A stretch of DNA of 59,005 bases from Comamonas denitrificans (GCF_017368815.1 NZ_JAFNME010000020.1:1-59005), one strand, 5' to 3'. Shown: positions 27,372 to 36,049, counted from the first letter of the stretch. Notes: generated from the sequence alone by a model not told the origin. Program-made: numbers and translations.

Positions 27372-27603
27372 ACTGGCCCGAGGCCATAAGCGGCTGCGCG
27401 CCCTGATCGAATTCGCCGTCGGCGAGGGCTGGCACGTCAAGCGCACGCCGGGCGGCCACCTCAAATTCACCAAGGCCGGCTGCGCCGCGATCTACACCAG
27501 TTCGACGGCCAGTGACCACCGGGCCGCCCTCAACGCCCGCGCGCAGATCCGCCGCGCCGAGCGCGAGGCCCGGTCCCCAGTGCAGGGAGGCCGCCATGGC
27601 TGA
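27355..27603 (+). CDS. shi: Small HicA-like fold protein, Shi-like
   Basis: 82 residues, with LRALIEFAVGEGWHVKRTPGGHLKFTK and YTSSTASDHRA, the pattern of HicA/dsRBD-like small proteins (GW.V.RT.GGH....). The position between parA and the ParB-like gene is that of shi in ICEclc, where ParA and Shi together halt cell division in donor cells (recalled). SD GGGAGG lies just before ATG 27355. Overlaps parA by 17 bp and bisD by 8 bp. The gene symbol rests on position and length. Confidence 0.65.
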   Translation: MASAHELARGHKRLRALIEFAVGEGWHVKRTPGGHLKFTKAGCAAIYTSSTASDHRAALNARAQIRRAEREARSPVQGGRHG

Positions 27604-29233
27604 AATGACCTCCCAGCAGATGGCCGGCAAGCTGCTCGCGGCCGGGTTCGAGCGCAGCGGCCCGTCCACCTCGGCCTTGAGCGACCCGATCGCCGACACG
27701 CCCATGGTCGTGACCCTGGACCAGTTGCGCCCCTACGACCACGATCCCAGGAAGAAGCGCAACCCGGCCTACGAGGACATCAAGGCGTCCATCCGCGAGC
27801 GCGGCCTGGACGCAGCCCCGGCGATCACCCGGCGCCCGGGCGAGGACCACTACATCATTCGCAACGGCGGCAACACGCGCCTGGCGATCCTGCGCGAACT
27901 GTGGTCGGAGACCAAGGACGAGCGGTTCTTTCGCATATCGTGCCTGTTCCGGCCGTGGCCCAGCCGCGGCGAAGTCGTCATGCTGACCGGCCACCTGGCC
28001 GAGAACGAATTGCGTGGAGGCCTGACGTTCATCGAGCGCGCCCTCGGCGTCGAGAAGGCGCGCGAGTTCTACGAGCAGGAAAGCGGCGCCGCCCTGAGCC
28101 AGTCCGAACTGGCACGCCGCCTCGCCGCCGATGGTTTCCCGGTCCAGCAGTCGCACATCAGCCGGATGAACGACGCGGTGCGCTACCTCCTGCCGGCGAT
28201 CCCGACCGTGCTCTATGGCGGGCTCGGCCGCCACCAGGTCGAACGCCTGTCGGTCATGCGCAAGGCCTGCATGCTCGCGTGGGAGCGCTACGCCAAAGGC
28301 CGCACACTACTGGTACAGGACTTCGATGACTTCTTTCAGGAGGTGCTGTCGCAGTTCGACACGCAGGCCGACGAGTTCGCCCCCCAGCGCGTGCAGGACG
28401 AGCTGATCGGCCAAATGTCCGAACTGCTCGGCATCGACTACGACGTACTGGCGCTCGACCTCACCGAATCCGAAAGCCGCCATCGCGCCCTGGTCAGCGA
28501 TCCGACCCCACCAACGGCACCCCCCACGCTGCCTGAGCCTGACACCATGGCACGCCCGCCCGCGGCGCCGGCCCCATCGGCCCCGACGCCGGCAACCACA
28601 CCTGGGTCGCGCGAGCGCGAGGGCGGCTCAGGGTCGGACGGCTCACCCGCAGGAAGCCCCATGGCTGCTCCTGGTGATCGGCTGCAGGGGCACATCGTTT
28701 CGCCTGCACCGACGACGGAGCGGCTGCAATCCATTCAGCGGATGGTCGCCGACGAGCTGGGGGATGCGCTGCCCGATTTCTCGGCCAACGTCTTGCAGTC
28801 CATTCCCGTCCAAGCAGGCGGTCTCTACCCGATTTCCGACGTCTGGCACATCGACGCGAGCCTGGACACGCCCGAGCGCCTGCGCATCCACGTCGCGCAG
28901 TTCGCCCGCGAGATCGCGGGCGAGGCTCGCCTGGACGAGTGCATCGATGACCGTCCAGACGGCATCGGTTTCGCCTGCCGTGCCCACGCCCAAGACCTGG
29001 AGCCGCTGGGCCGTGCCGTCCTGGCGCTGCTGGCATGCATGGCCGGTCAGCAGCCCGCCGACGTCGGCTTGGATAACAGGCAATTCGTCATCGACCTGTC
29101 GGCGTTGCTGCACGGACAAGGCGACGCAACCCGGCGACTGAGCGACACCGCACTGGTCAAGCTGTTCCGGCTGCTGCGGCTGGCCCGCCGTCTGCTCGAC
29201 CTGGACGCCGGCGCTGCGGACCCTGGAACGTGA
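27596..29233 (+). CDS. bisD: PFGI-1-class ParB-family protein, BisD-like activator subunit
   Basis: 545 residues. N-terminal ParB-type domain with VTLDQLRPYDHDPRKKRNPAY, IRNGGNTRLAILREL and LAENELRGGLTFIERALG, then a helix-turn-helix region (SQSELARRLAADGFPVQQSHISRM). Residues ~300-380 are a Pro/Ala/Ser-rich linker, followed by a separate C-terminal domain. This is the TIGR03764-type protein; its ICEclc counterpart is BisD, half of the BisDC activator of the transfer genes. ATG 27596 follows GGGAGG and overlaps shi by 8 bp. Confidence 0.88.
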   Translation: MAEMTSQQMAGKLLAAGFERSGPSTSALSDPIADTPMVVTLDQLRPYDHDPRKKRNPAYEDIKASIRERGLDAAPAITRRPGEDHYIIRNGGNTRLAILRELWSETKDERFFRISCLFRPWPSRGEVVMLTGHLAENELRGGLTFIERALGVEKAREFYEQESGAALSQSELARRLAADGFPVQQSHISRMNDAVRYLLPAIPTVLYGGLGRHQVERLSVMRKACMLAWERYAKGRTLLVQDFDDFFQEVLSQFDTQADEFAPQRVQDELIGQMSELLGIDYDVLALDLTESESRHRALVSDPTPPTAPPTLPEPDTMARPPAAPAPSAPTPATTPGSREREGGSGSDGSPAGSPMAAPGDRLQGHIVSPAPTTERLQSIQRMVADELGDALPDFSANVLQSIPVQAGGLYPISDVWHIDASLDTPERLRIHVAQFAREIAGEARLDECIDDRPDGIGFACRAHAQDLEPLGRAVLALLACMAGQQPADVGLDNRQFVIDLSALLHGQGDATRRLSDTALVKLFRLLRLARRLLDLDAGAADPGT

Positions 29234-29248
29234 CCGAGGGAGACCAGC

Positions 29249-29809
29249 ATGTCCGCACCACACCCACTCAACCAGGCCGTCATCGCCCAGGCCCTCTATG
29301 ACCTGCGCAATGGGCAACTGCGCCGCTGCAAGCTGATGGGGTTTGGCGAGGAAGAGCTGGACGCCCTCAAGCATCCCGCGCTGATCAGCGTGCTGGCCAA
29401 CGCCAACGTCTCGTGGTGCTCGGTGACGGTCAACCGCGAAGTGCTCCGGCGTCTGCTCAGGCAGGCGCAGGATGTGGAGAAGGAGATCGCCACGGTCGAT
29501 CGCATGCTGCGCCTCGGCGCGAGCACCGAAATGGTCAGCCGCTTCTACGGCCTGACCCACCAGGAAGTGGCGCTTCGCCGCGAAATCCTCGGCCTGCCCA
29601 AGCGCAAGGGTCGCCATCCCGTGCTGGACGAGAAGCAGGACACGGAGCTGTGGCGGCAATGGAAGGCCGTGACCAGCAGCAGGAACGTCGATCTCGAAGA
29701 CGAAACCTCCATCCTCGATGCCGCCATGGACCTCGCCGAAGGCATGTCGCTGCCTCTGTCGGTGGTCTGGGCTTCGATCAAGAGCTGGGTCGATCAAGGA
29801 TTGGGTTAA
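29249..29809 (+). CDS. bisC: DUF2857 protein, BisC-like activator subunit
   Basis: 186 residues. DUF2857 features: FGEEELDALKHPALISVLANANVSWCSVTVN, then a helix-turn-helix-like stretch GASTEMVSRFYGLTHQEVALRREILG and RKGRHPVLDE. The ICEclc counterpart BisC, distantly FlhC-like, works with BisD to activate integrase and transfer promoters (recalled). SD GGGAGA lies 7 bases before ATG 29249. Two bp separate it from the replication gene. Confidence 0.85.
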   Translation: MSAPHPLNQAVIAQALYDLRNGQLRRCKLMGFGEEELDALKHPALISVLANANVSWCSVTVNREVLRRLLRQAQDVEKEIATVDRMLRLGASTEMVSRFYGLTHQEVALRREILGLPKRKGRHPVLDEKQDTELWRQWKAVTSSRNVDLEDETSILDAAMDLAEGMSLPLSVVWASIKSWVDQGLG

Positions 29810-29811
29810 CC

Positions 29812-31074
29812 ATGGCCGTGGACGACACCGCACCACGTCGTGGCCCCATCGCACTCGCAGACCTGTTCGACGCTGCGCTGAAAGACCTTGTGCCCAAGCC
29901 CAACGCCGACGCGCCCCCGCCCACACCTACACCTGTCGCGATGCCCACTGGTCCGGCGTCTGGCGATGCCTTCCTGTTCAGCGGCAACCGGCACGAGACC
30001 GTACCGCGACGGCTGTTCCTCGACCGCCGCCTGACGCCGCTGGAGCGCAATGCCTGGCAGGTCTTCCGGCTGATGCTCAACGACGATGGCGTGACGGCGT
30101 TCCCGACGTATGAACAGCTTCGGCCCTGGCTGGCGTCGATGCCCTGCGCCGGGCAAGCCTCGCACGAAACCGTGGCGCGAGCACTGACGCTGCTGCGGCT
30201 GACTCGATGGCTGAGCCTGGTGCGGCGACGGCGCGACGCCAAGACCGGCCGCATCCTCGGCAACCTCTATGTCCTGCACGACGAGCCGCTGACCCCCTTT
30301 GAAGCGATGCAGCTCGACCCGGACTACCTGCAACTCGTCAGCCAAGCGCTCGGCCATTCGGCCAAAGCCGTGCAGATCGTAGGCCTGCACACCCTCAAGG
30401 AAATCGGCGAAGACCCGATGCTGGCCGGGCGCACCCTGCCATCGAGGCTGCAAGTCCTGGCCGAACGCCTCGCCAGCCAGGGCGTCGGGGCGCACGAAAG
30501 TTATCCACAGGAGGACGCCACGCACGAATCCGAAGAAGGGGCGACGAGCCTTCTTCGGAATCCTGACGATCCCACTTCGGAATCCGAAGCAGGGTCGAAA
30601 CCCGCGCCAGACGCCTCTCTTCGGAATCCGAAGCAGGCCCGTACAGTACGTAGTAGTCGTATTAATGAAGTACGTACTACCGCGCAGGCACAAGCGCATG
30701 CGCGCGCGCTGGGCGACCTGCAATGGCCCAAACGCTTCGCGGAACTGAAGGCAGAGCAGCAGACAGGTGCGAGGGTGGCACTACAGCAGGTCGATGCTGC
30801 GCTGAGGCAGGCCGTGCTGGACGAATGGGCTGCACGATGCAGCAACCATGGCATCCGCAATCCTGCAGGGTATCTGTTCGGCATCATCCAGCGGGCCATC
30901 CATGGCGAGTTCAACGCCTGGGCCAAGAAGGACGCGCCATCGGCGCCCGTTGCGCCGAACGAGCGGCCGCCACCACCAGCACCGCCACCATCCCAGCCGC
31001 AGGGCAAGCCTGTGCCGCCAGAAGTCGCCAGGCAGCACATCGAGCGGCTGCGCAACCTGCTCGCCAGCAAGTGA
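29812..31074 (+). CDS. STY4528-family ICE/pathogenicity-island replication initiator
   Basis: 420 residues. N-terminal domain (about 40-190) with PRRLFLDRRLTPLERNAWQVFRLML, TYEQLRPWLASMP and ETVARALTLLRLTRWLSLV reads as a winged-helix replication domain. Residues ~225-290 are a low-complexity acidic linker, then a C-terminal helical region and a Pro-rich tail (RPPPPAPPPSQPQG). Named a replication protein in SPI-7-type islands. The DNA encoding the linker contains a DnaA box and iteron-like repeats, so the gene may carry its own origin, as lambda O does. Begins 2 bp after bisC. Confidence 0.85.
   Translation: MAVDDTAPRRGPIALADLFDAALKDLVPKPNADAPPPTPTPVAMPTGPASGDAFLFSGNRHETVPRRLFLDRRLTPLERNAWQVFRLMLNDDGVTAFPTYEQLRPWLASMPCAGQASHETVARALTLLRLTRWLSLVRRRRDAKTGRILGNLYVLHDEPLTPFEAMQLDPDYLQLVSQALGHSAKAVQIVGLHTLKEIGEDPMLAGRTLPSRLQVLAERLASQGVGAHESYPQEDATHESEEGATSLLRNPDDPTSESEAGSKPAPDASLRNPKQARTVRSSRINEVRTTAQAQAHARALGDLQWPKRFAELKAEQQTGARVALQQVDAALRQAVLDEWAARCSNHGIRNPAGYLFGIIQRAIHGEFNAWAKKDAPSAPVAPNERPPPPAPPPSQPQGKPVPPEVARQHIERLRNLLASK
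30501..30680 (+). other. Candidate ICE replication origin inside the initiator gene
   Basis: TTATCCACA (30501-30509) is a perfect DnaA box. Downstream are two full copies of CTTCGGAATCCGAAGCAGG (30575-30593, 30619-30637) and two partial copies (30525-30535, 30553-30563). Centres are at about 30528, 30560, 30582 and 30626, i.e. 32, 22 and 44 bp apart, close to whole helical turns. An AT-richer tract follows (30641-30680) with the direct repeat AGTACGTA(G/C)TA(G/C) at 30645 and 30669. This is the layout of an iteron origin. Confidence 0.6.
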
Positions 31075-31389
31075 GCGGGCCTGCAAGGTGGTGAAGTGGA
31101 TGCCGGTGGCTTCCAGTAGAGCTATCCCCTGGGGATAGTTCCACTGACGGCTACACGTCGAACCGCTGCACGCCAGGCCTCGATCGCCTGCAGCGGGATC
31201 GGCCTTGTTCGCGCTGATCCGGGTGTGCAGCGTTCCTTGGCGCTCCATGGCGCTATCCCCAGGGGATAGATCGCGACGCATGCACCCACCGCGCCGTGAA
31301 CCGGGGACGGGCGGGTTTCGGTTTGTTGACTGACTGCCTTCCGCTACCTGCCGAAGCTGTCCGCTCTTTTCCAACAACGAGCGGACACC
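31075..31389 (+). promoter_or_regulatory. Non-coding region before the TIGR03761-inrR-ssb operon with two palindromes
   Basis: 315 bp without a gene. Two copies of the palindrome CTATCCCC-W-GGGGATAG lie at 31122-31138 (flanked by A G and T T that extend it, one G-T) and 31253-31269. The corresponding region in ICEclc carries the inR promoter, which is driven by BisDC. No clear -10/-35 pair is recognisable, as expected for an activator-dependent promoter. Confidence 0.6.
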
Positions 31390-32163
31390 ATGGCAACCAC
31401 CAACGAACCCCTGCAACTGAATCTCGGCTCCTTGCGCAGCGCGATGTCGCTGACGCTGCACACGCACCACGCCTCGCGCATCTGGCACGGCCGCGCCGCC
31501 GCCGAAGGGCGACCGGGCATCGTCGGCCTGAACGGCTACATCGCCCAGATGAACAAGATGCGGCGCGGCTCGGAGCAGGACGACCCGTACAGCGACTTCT
31601 GGATGCTCCGCATCGAGGACAAGCTCGACCAGACCAAGGCCACGCTGCAATCGCTGCGCGAACAGGTGGACCAGGCCCTGGCGAGCGTGCCGCCGGCACT
31701 CACCCTGGGCGAAAACCTCAACGTCCAGCCGGTCAAGCTGCCGCTGTTCGTCAATGCGCAGCTCGGCTTTGCCGCCGTGTACCTGCTCGCCGACTACGAC
31801 GATATCGCCCGCAAGCTGATCCTCGCGCACCACACCGCGCTGATCGATCGCTCGACGCTCGAACGCTGGCTCAACGAAGGCGCGCATGCACTGCGCAGCC
31901 TGTTCTCGCTGGCCCAGCAGTACCGCTACTCGGGCTGCACCCGCGACGACTTCGCCGCCAAGAATGCCGCAGCGCGGGCGGCGTTGGAAAAGTTCGGCGA
32001 GATGCCGCCGGACGTGCTGGAGGGCACGCGCCGCTCGAAGTTCGCGCCGCCCATCATGCGCCGTGGCCTGCAGCAGCGCGGTGACGGTCCTGCCGCAGCC
32101 GCATCGCCCAGCGACGAGGCCGCCGCCCCCGAAGCGACGGCCGGCGAGGACGCGCAGGCATGA
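31390..32163 (+). CDS. TIGR03761 / PFL_4669-family ICE protein
   Basis: 257 residues. Matches the conserved ICE family with LGSLRSAMSLTLHTHHASRIWHGR, FWMLRIEDKLDQTK, NAQLGFAAVYLLADYDDIARKLILAHHTALIDR and YSGCTRDDF. The C-terminal ~40 residues are a disordered Ala/Pro tail. Function unknown; in ICEclc the equivalent gene is the first of the operon with inrR and ssb. Overlaps the next gene by 4 bp (ATGA). Confidence 0.88.
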   Translation: MATTNEPLQLNLGSLRSAMSLTLHTHHASRIWHGRAAAEGRPGIVGLNGYIAQMNKMRRGSEQDDPYSDFWMLRIEDKLDQTKATLQSLREQVDQALASVPPALTLGENLNVQPVKLPLFVNAQLGFAAVYLLADYDDIARKLILAHHTALIDRSTLERWLNEGAHALRSLFSLAQQYRYSGCTRDDFAAKNAAARAALEKFGEMPPDVLEGTRRSKFAPPIMRRGLQQRGDGPAAAASPSDEAAAPEATAGEDAQA

Positions 32164-32687
32164 GCGACCCAAACCGCGACACCCGCTACTTCCGCCCTCT
32201 GCAACAGACAGCCTTCATGCAGTTGGAACACGCAGCCTCTCAAAAAGGCCTTTTAAAGCCCTTTAAGGGTAAAGGGGACTTGGAGGCCTGGGCCAGCCAG
32301 TGCTTCGCCATGCGCGACGAGTTGATTGGCTTGGCGCAGCGACAGGTGCTGCAACAAGCCCTCGGGCATCCCTTCCACCTGCTCCCCATCGAACTGGCCC
32401 AGCAGACAACTGGCGCAGGCACGGCGTTTCTTCGCTGGCGCAAGCACGACCGCTCGGCCATGGGCGTGGCACTGTGGCAGGAGCTGATGGCGAGTACCAG
32501 CACGCCGGTCAACCTGCTGGCCGACTTGCACGCCATCGAGCTGCAGCGCATCACGCTGAACATGCAGATCAGCCTGTTGCACACCTTGGGCAGGCTGGCC
32601 CAGGAGTGTGCCAGCAAGGCCACCGAGGCGGAAGACGCTTACCTGCGTCGGCTCAAGTCCATCCCACCCGCACTGCGCGATCAGTGA
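32160..32687 (+). CDS. inrR: DUF3158 protein, InrR-like
   Basis: 175 residues, DUF3158: RYFRPLQQTAFMQLEHAASQKGLLKPFKGKGDLEAW, then a helical core with PFHLLPIELAQQTTGAGTAFLRWRKHDRSAMGVALWQ. Length, family and position directly upstream of ssb match InrR of ICEclc, which is needed for full expression of the integrase promoter. No DNA-binding motif is obvious. Coupled to the gene before by ATGA overlap. Confidence 0.75.
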   Translation: MSDPNRDTRYFRPLQQTAFMQLEHAASQKGLLKPFKGKGDLEAWASQCFAMRDELIGLAQRQVLQQALGHPFHLLPIELAQQTTGAGTAFLRWRKHDRSAMGVALWQELMASTSTPVNLLADLHAIELQRITLNMQISLLHTLGRLAQECASKATEAEDAYLRRLKSIPPALRDQ

Positions 32688-32760
32688 TCGCGCCGGGCAA
32701 CCCAGCACGCGCTCGTCACCGACCAGGTGCGGGTATTTCAACCACCACGGAGATTGCAAC

Positions 32761-33213
32761 ATGAGTACGCATTTTTCTGGCGAGGGCAACATCGGCTCGC
32801 CCCCCGAGTACCGGGAGTTCCCCAACGGCAACGACGAGCCCAGCCGCCTTCTGCGCCTGAACGTCTATTTCGACAACCCCATTCCCAAGAAGGATGGCAC
32901 CTTCGAGGATCGCGGCGGCTTCTGGGCGCCGGTGGAAATCTGGCACCGCGACGCCGCGCACTGGAAGGACCTCTACCAGAAGGGCATGCGCGTGCTGGTC
33001 GTCGGCCGGATGGAGCGCGAACCTTGGACGGACAACGAGGATCAGCCGCGCGAGACCTGGCAGATCAACGCGCGCAGCGTCGGCATCCTGCCGTTCCGCA
33101 TCGAGTCCGTAGCCCTCAGCCCCAGGCAGCAAGAGGCCGCGCAGGATGCGCAGCCGAAACCCCCGGCCGCCCAGGAACCGACCGCGCCGAAGGAGCCGAA
33201 GCGCAGGAAGTGA
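32761..33213 (+). CDS. ssb: ICE single-stranded DNA-binding protein
   Basis: 150 residues. OB-fold protein with RLLRLNVYFDNPIPKKDGTFEDRGGFWAPVEIWHRDAAHWKDLYQKGMRVLVVGRME and a Gln/Pro/Lys-rich tail. The tail lacks the acidic DDDIPF tip of chromosomal SSB and ends in KRRK, so it probably does not recruit the host SSB partners in the usual way. ICE-encoded SSBs coat transferred strands. SD CGGAGA lies 7 bases before ATG 32761. Confidence 0.85.
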   Translation: MSTHFSGEGNIGSPPEYREFPNGNDEPSRLLRLNVYFDNPIPKKDGTFEDRGGFWAPVEIWHRDAAHWKDLYQKGMRVLVVGRMEREPWTDNEDQPRETWQINARSVGILPFRIESVALSPRQQEAAQDAQPKPPAAQEPTAPKEPKRRK

Positions 33214-33216
33214 TCC

Positions 33217-33254
33217 GGCATGGGGCGGTGGCAGTCGTCCGTCGCCCCCATGCC
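33217..33254 (+). terminator. Hairpin after ssb
   Basis: GGCATGGGGCG (33217-33227) pairs with CGCCCCCATGCC (33243-33254) with one bulged C, starting 4 bp after the ssb stop. No U tract follows, so it may stabilise the 3' end rather than terminate. Confidence 0.5.
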
Positions 33255-33260
33255 CTCGCG

Positions 33261-33281
33261 AGCTATCCCCAGGGGATAGCT
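33261..33281 (+). promoter_or_regulatory. Third copy of the CTATCCCC-A-GGGGATAG palindrome
   Basis: Here the palindrome extends to 10 bp per arm (AGCTATCCCC / GGGGATAGCT around a central A). It lies between ssb and topB; 33282-33487 shows no other feature apart from the topB start region. Confidence 0.65.
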
Positions 33282-33487
33282 CCATCAACGTCCACCGGCG
33301 TCCGTGCGCTCCAAAAAATCGCGGCTCCCGGCCCGCACATCCCCGGCCGAACGCCACTCCCGTCCCCGCCATCCCATCCCGTAAAAGTGGTCGCCACCGC
33401 ATGCGGCTTGTTTGCTGCTGCCCTTGGTGGTGTTCGGCATCCTCGATTCCCGCAACTCAATGAACCATGGAAATCGGATGGACTGAC

Positions 33488-35512
33488 ATGCGGCTGTTCT
33501 TGTGCGAGAAGCCCTCCCAGGGCAAAGACATTGGCCGGATTCTCGGCGCGACGCAGCGCGGTGAAGGCTGTCTCAGCGGCTCCGGCGTCACCGTCACCTG
33601 GTGCATTGGCCATCTCGTAGAAGCAGCAGCTCCCGAGGTCTATGACGCGGCGCTCAAGCGCTGGTCGCTGGAGCAGTTGCCCATCGTTCCCCAGCAGTGG
33701 CGGGTCGAGGTCAAACCGAAGACCGCCACGCAATTCAAGGTCGTCAAAGCGCTTCTGGCGAAGGCGACCCATTTGGTCATCGCCACCGATGCCGACCGCG
33801 AGGGAGAGCTGATCGCCCGCGAGATCATCGACCTGTGCGGTTACCGCGGCCCCATCGAACGGCTGTGGTTGTCGGCGCTCAACGATGCGTCGATCCGCAC
33901 CGCGCTCGGCAAGTTGCGGCCCTCATCCGACACGCTGCCGATGTACTACTCGGCGCTTGCGCGCTCACGCGCCGACTGGCTCGTGGGCATGAACCTCAGC
34001 CGGTTGTTCACGGTGCTCGGGCGTCAGGCCGGCTACGACGGCGTGCTGTCCGTCGGGCGCGTGCAGACGCCGACCCTGAAGCTCGTCGTGGACCGCGACC
34101 GCGAGATCGCGGCCTTCAAGTCGGTGCCGTTCTGGGCCATCGACGTGTCCCTGTCTGCGGGTGGACAGGCTTTCAGCGCGCAGTGGGTTCCGCCCGATGG
34201 CTGCACCGACGACGCTGGCCGCTGCCTGCAACAGCCGGTTGCCCAGCAAGCCGCGCAACAGATCCGCGCTGCGGGTAGCGCTCAGGTGGTGTTTGTCGAG
34301 ACCGAACACATGCGTGAAGGCCCGCCGCTGCTGTTCGACCTGGGCACCTTGCAGGAGGTCTGTTCCAAACAGCTTGGGCTGGATGTTCAAGAAACCCTGG
34401 AGATCGCCCAGTCCCTGTACGAGACCCACAAGGCCACTACGTACCCGCGTTCCGATTCAGGCTACCTGCCCGAAAGCATGTTTGCCGAGGTGCCCACTGT
34501 TCTGGACAGCCTGCTCAAGACCGATCCCTCGCTGCGCCCGATCATGGGCCAGCTCGACCGCTCCCAGCGCTCGCGCGCCTGGAACGACGGCAAAGTGACG
34601 GCGCACCATGGCATCATTCCCACCTTGGAACCCGCGAACCTCTCGGCCATGAGCGAGAAGGAACTGGCGGTGTACCGGCTGATCCGCGCGCACTACCTGG
34701 CGCAGTTCCTCCCTCACCACGAGTTCGACCGCACTGTCGCCAAGCTGTCCTGCGACCAGCAGAAGCTGGTGGCCACCGGAAAACAGGTGATCGTCAAGGG
34801 CTGGCGCCTGGTGCTGGCCGAGCCGCAAGCGGACGAGGACGGTGAAGCCACGGCACGCAGCCAGGTACTCCCCGTGCTGCGCGAAGGCATGGCGTGTCAG
34901 GTGACCGAGGCCGAGATCAAGGCGCTCAAGACGATGCCGCCCAAGCCTTACACGCAGGGCGAGCTGGTCAAATCCATGAAGGGGGTCGCCAAGCTGGTGA
35001 CGGACCCGCGCCTGAAGCAGAAGCTCAAGGATACGGTCGGCATCGGCACAGAGGCCACGCGGGCCAACATCATCAGCGGGTTGATCGCCCGCAGCTACCT
35101 TGTGAAGAAAGGACGCTCCATTCGCGCATCGGATGCAGCGTTCACCCTGATCGACGCCGTACCCGCGGCGATTGCAGACCCCGGCACGACGGCAGTGTGG
35201 GAACAGGCGCTCGACATGATCGAGGCTGGTCAGCTCACCCTGGATGTGTTTATCGGCAAGCAGGCCGCATGGATTTCGCAACTGATCGCGCAGTACGGCA
35301 GCACCTCGCTGTCCATCAAGGTTCCCCAGGGACCCGCTTGCCCGCAGTGCGGCGCACCCACGCGCCAGCGCACCGGCAAGACCGGCCCCTTCTGGTCGTG
35401 CAGTCGCTACCCCGACTGCAAAGGTACGCTGCCGGTCGAATCCGGCGCGTCCAAACGCGGAGCCTCGCGATCTCTACGCCTTTATGGCAGTAGCGGCCGC
35501 AAAGGCTCTTGA
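33488..35512 (+). CDS. topB: DNA topoisomerase III (ICE-encoded)
   Basis: 674 residues, type IA topoisomerase. TOPRIM domain starts at MRLFLCEKPSQGKDIGRILG and includes ATDADREGELIAREI. Active-site Tyr319 is in TTYPRSDSGYLP. A C-terminal zinc finger CPQC...CSRYPDC (residues ~618-645) completes it. Decatenates or relaxes single-stranded regions; in these ICEs it accompanies ssb and the initiator, suggesting a role in excised-form replication or transfer. ATG 33488 begins the family's MRLFLCEKP; the in-frame ATG 33467 adds seven residues. Confidence 0.95.
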   Translation: MRLFLCEKPSQGKDIGRILGATQRGEGCLSGSGVTVTWCIGHLVEAAAPEVYDAALKRWSLEQLPIVPQQWRVEVKPKTATQFKVVKALLAKATHLVIATDADREGELIAREIIDLCGYRGPIERLWLSALNDASIRTALGKLRPSSDTLPMYYSALARSRADWLVGMNLSRLFTVLGRQAGYDGVLSVGRVQTPTLKLVVDRDREIAAFKSVPFWAIDVSLSAGGQAFSAQWVPPDGCTDDAGRCLQQPVAQQAAQQIRAAGSAQVVFVETEHMREGPPLLFDLGTLQEVCSKQLGLDVQETLEIAQSLYETHKATTYPRSDSGYLPESMFAEVPTVLDSLLKTDPSLRPIMGQLDRSQRSRAWNDGKVTAHHGIIPTLEPANLSAMSEKELAVYRLIRAHYLAQFLPHHEFDRTVAKLSCDQQKLVATGKQVIVKGWRLVLAEPQADEDGEATARSQVLPVLREGMACQVTEAEIKALKTMPPKPYTQGELVKSMKGVAKLVTDPRLKQKLKDTVGIGTEATRANIISGLIARSYLVKKGRSIRASDAAFTLIDAVPAAIADPGTTAVWEQALDMIEAGQLTLDVFIGKQAAWISQLIAQYGSTSLSIKVPQGPACPQCGAPTRQRTGKTGPFWSCSRYPDCKGTLPVESGASKRGASRSLRLYGSSGRKGS

Positions 35513-36049
35513 CCGACCCCGTTCCCCGAGAGCCGTGTCCGCCATCGGCGGCGTGGCCCATGTCCCGCACGCCCTGCGGGACGCCCAGCGCGCAACGCCT
35601 TCTCTTGTCCGTGTGCGCGTCCCGCCCGGCCGTCCCCGGCCGCGGGACCTGAAGGTAGCTTCTCCACGAACCATGTCCGGGGTTTCCCGGCGCGTTCTAC
35701 TGATCTGCATTTTTCCGCTTCTGCGAAGGGTCCCCCGATGGCTTGCCCGCCTGCGAGCCACCCGGAGACCCTTCGTGGTCAGCGGTATTCGATGCCGTGC
35801 CCAACGGCGAAAAACTGGGCTCCTTTTGTGCGCGGATGTGCGCCAGAAGATGCCGGCGCCAACCACGACATGCGCCGGGTGCGATTGCTTGATGAGCAGC
35901 CGGTTCTAGCGACAACCGGGCCTGCAACAGCCCACGGGTGGTTCTGTCATCCCGAGCCGGAGGCCACTGGGCCTTCGGCGCCTTTCTCCTGCCGATCAAC
36001 GTCCCGGCCCGGCCACACAGTCCAAGGCCACACAAACAGGAGACCCGAC
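35513..36049. other. 537-bp gap after topB: hairpin-rich, no gene recognised
   Basis: No convincing gene. Strong stems: GTCCCGCA/TGCGGGAC at about 35562-35582, GTCCCGC/GCGGGAC at about 35623-35651, and CGAAGGGTC/GACCCTTCG (35724-35732 with 35767-35775) enclosing GGCT/AGCC. The part just before dcm has SD ACAGGAGA. The long-frame overlap with dcm has no start support. It may hold leader RNA for dcm; it does not show the ordered helices of the four related leaders described below. Confidence 0.5.

Noticed and set aside
31120-31270. CRISPR-like spacing of the GGGGATAG palindromes
   Set aside because: Only two copies here and a third 2 kb away, unequal spacing and no cas genes; read as operators.
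35860-36049. Possible fifth structured leader before the methyltransferase
   Set aside because: It has hairpins and an ATCAACG segment, but H1, H2, H3 and the pseudoknot do not appear in order.
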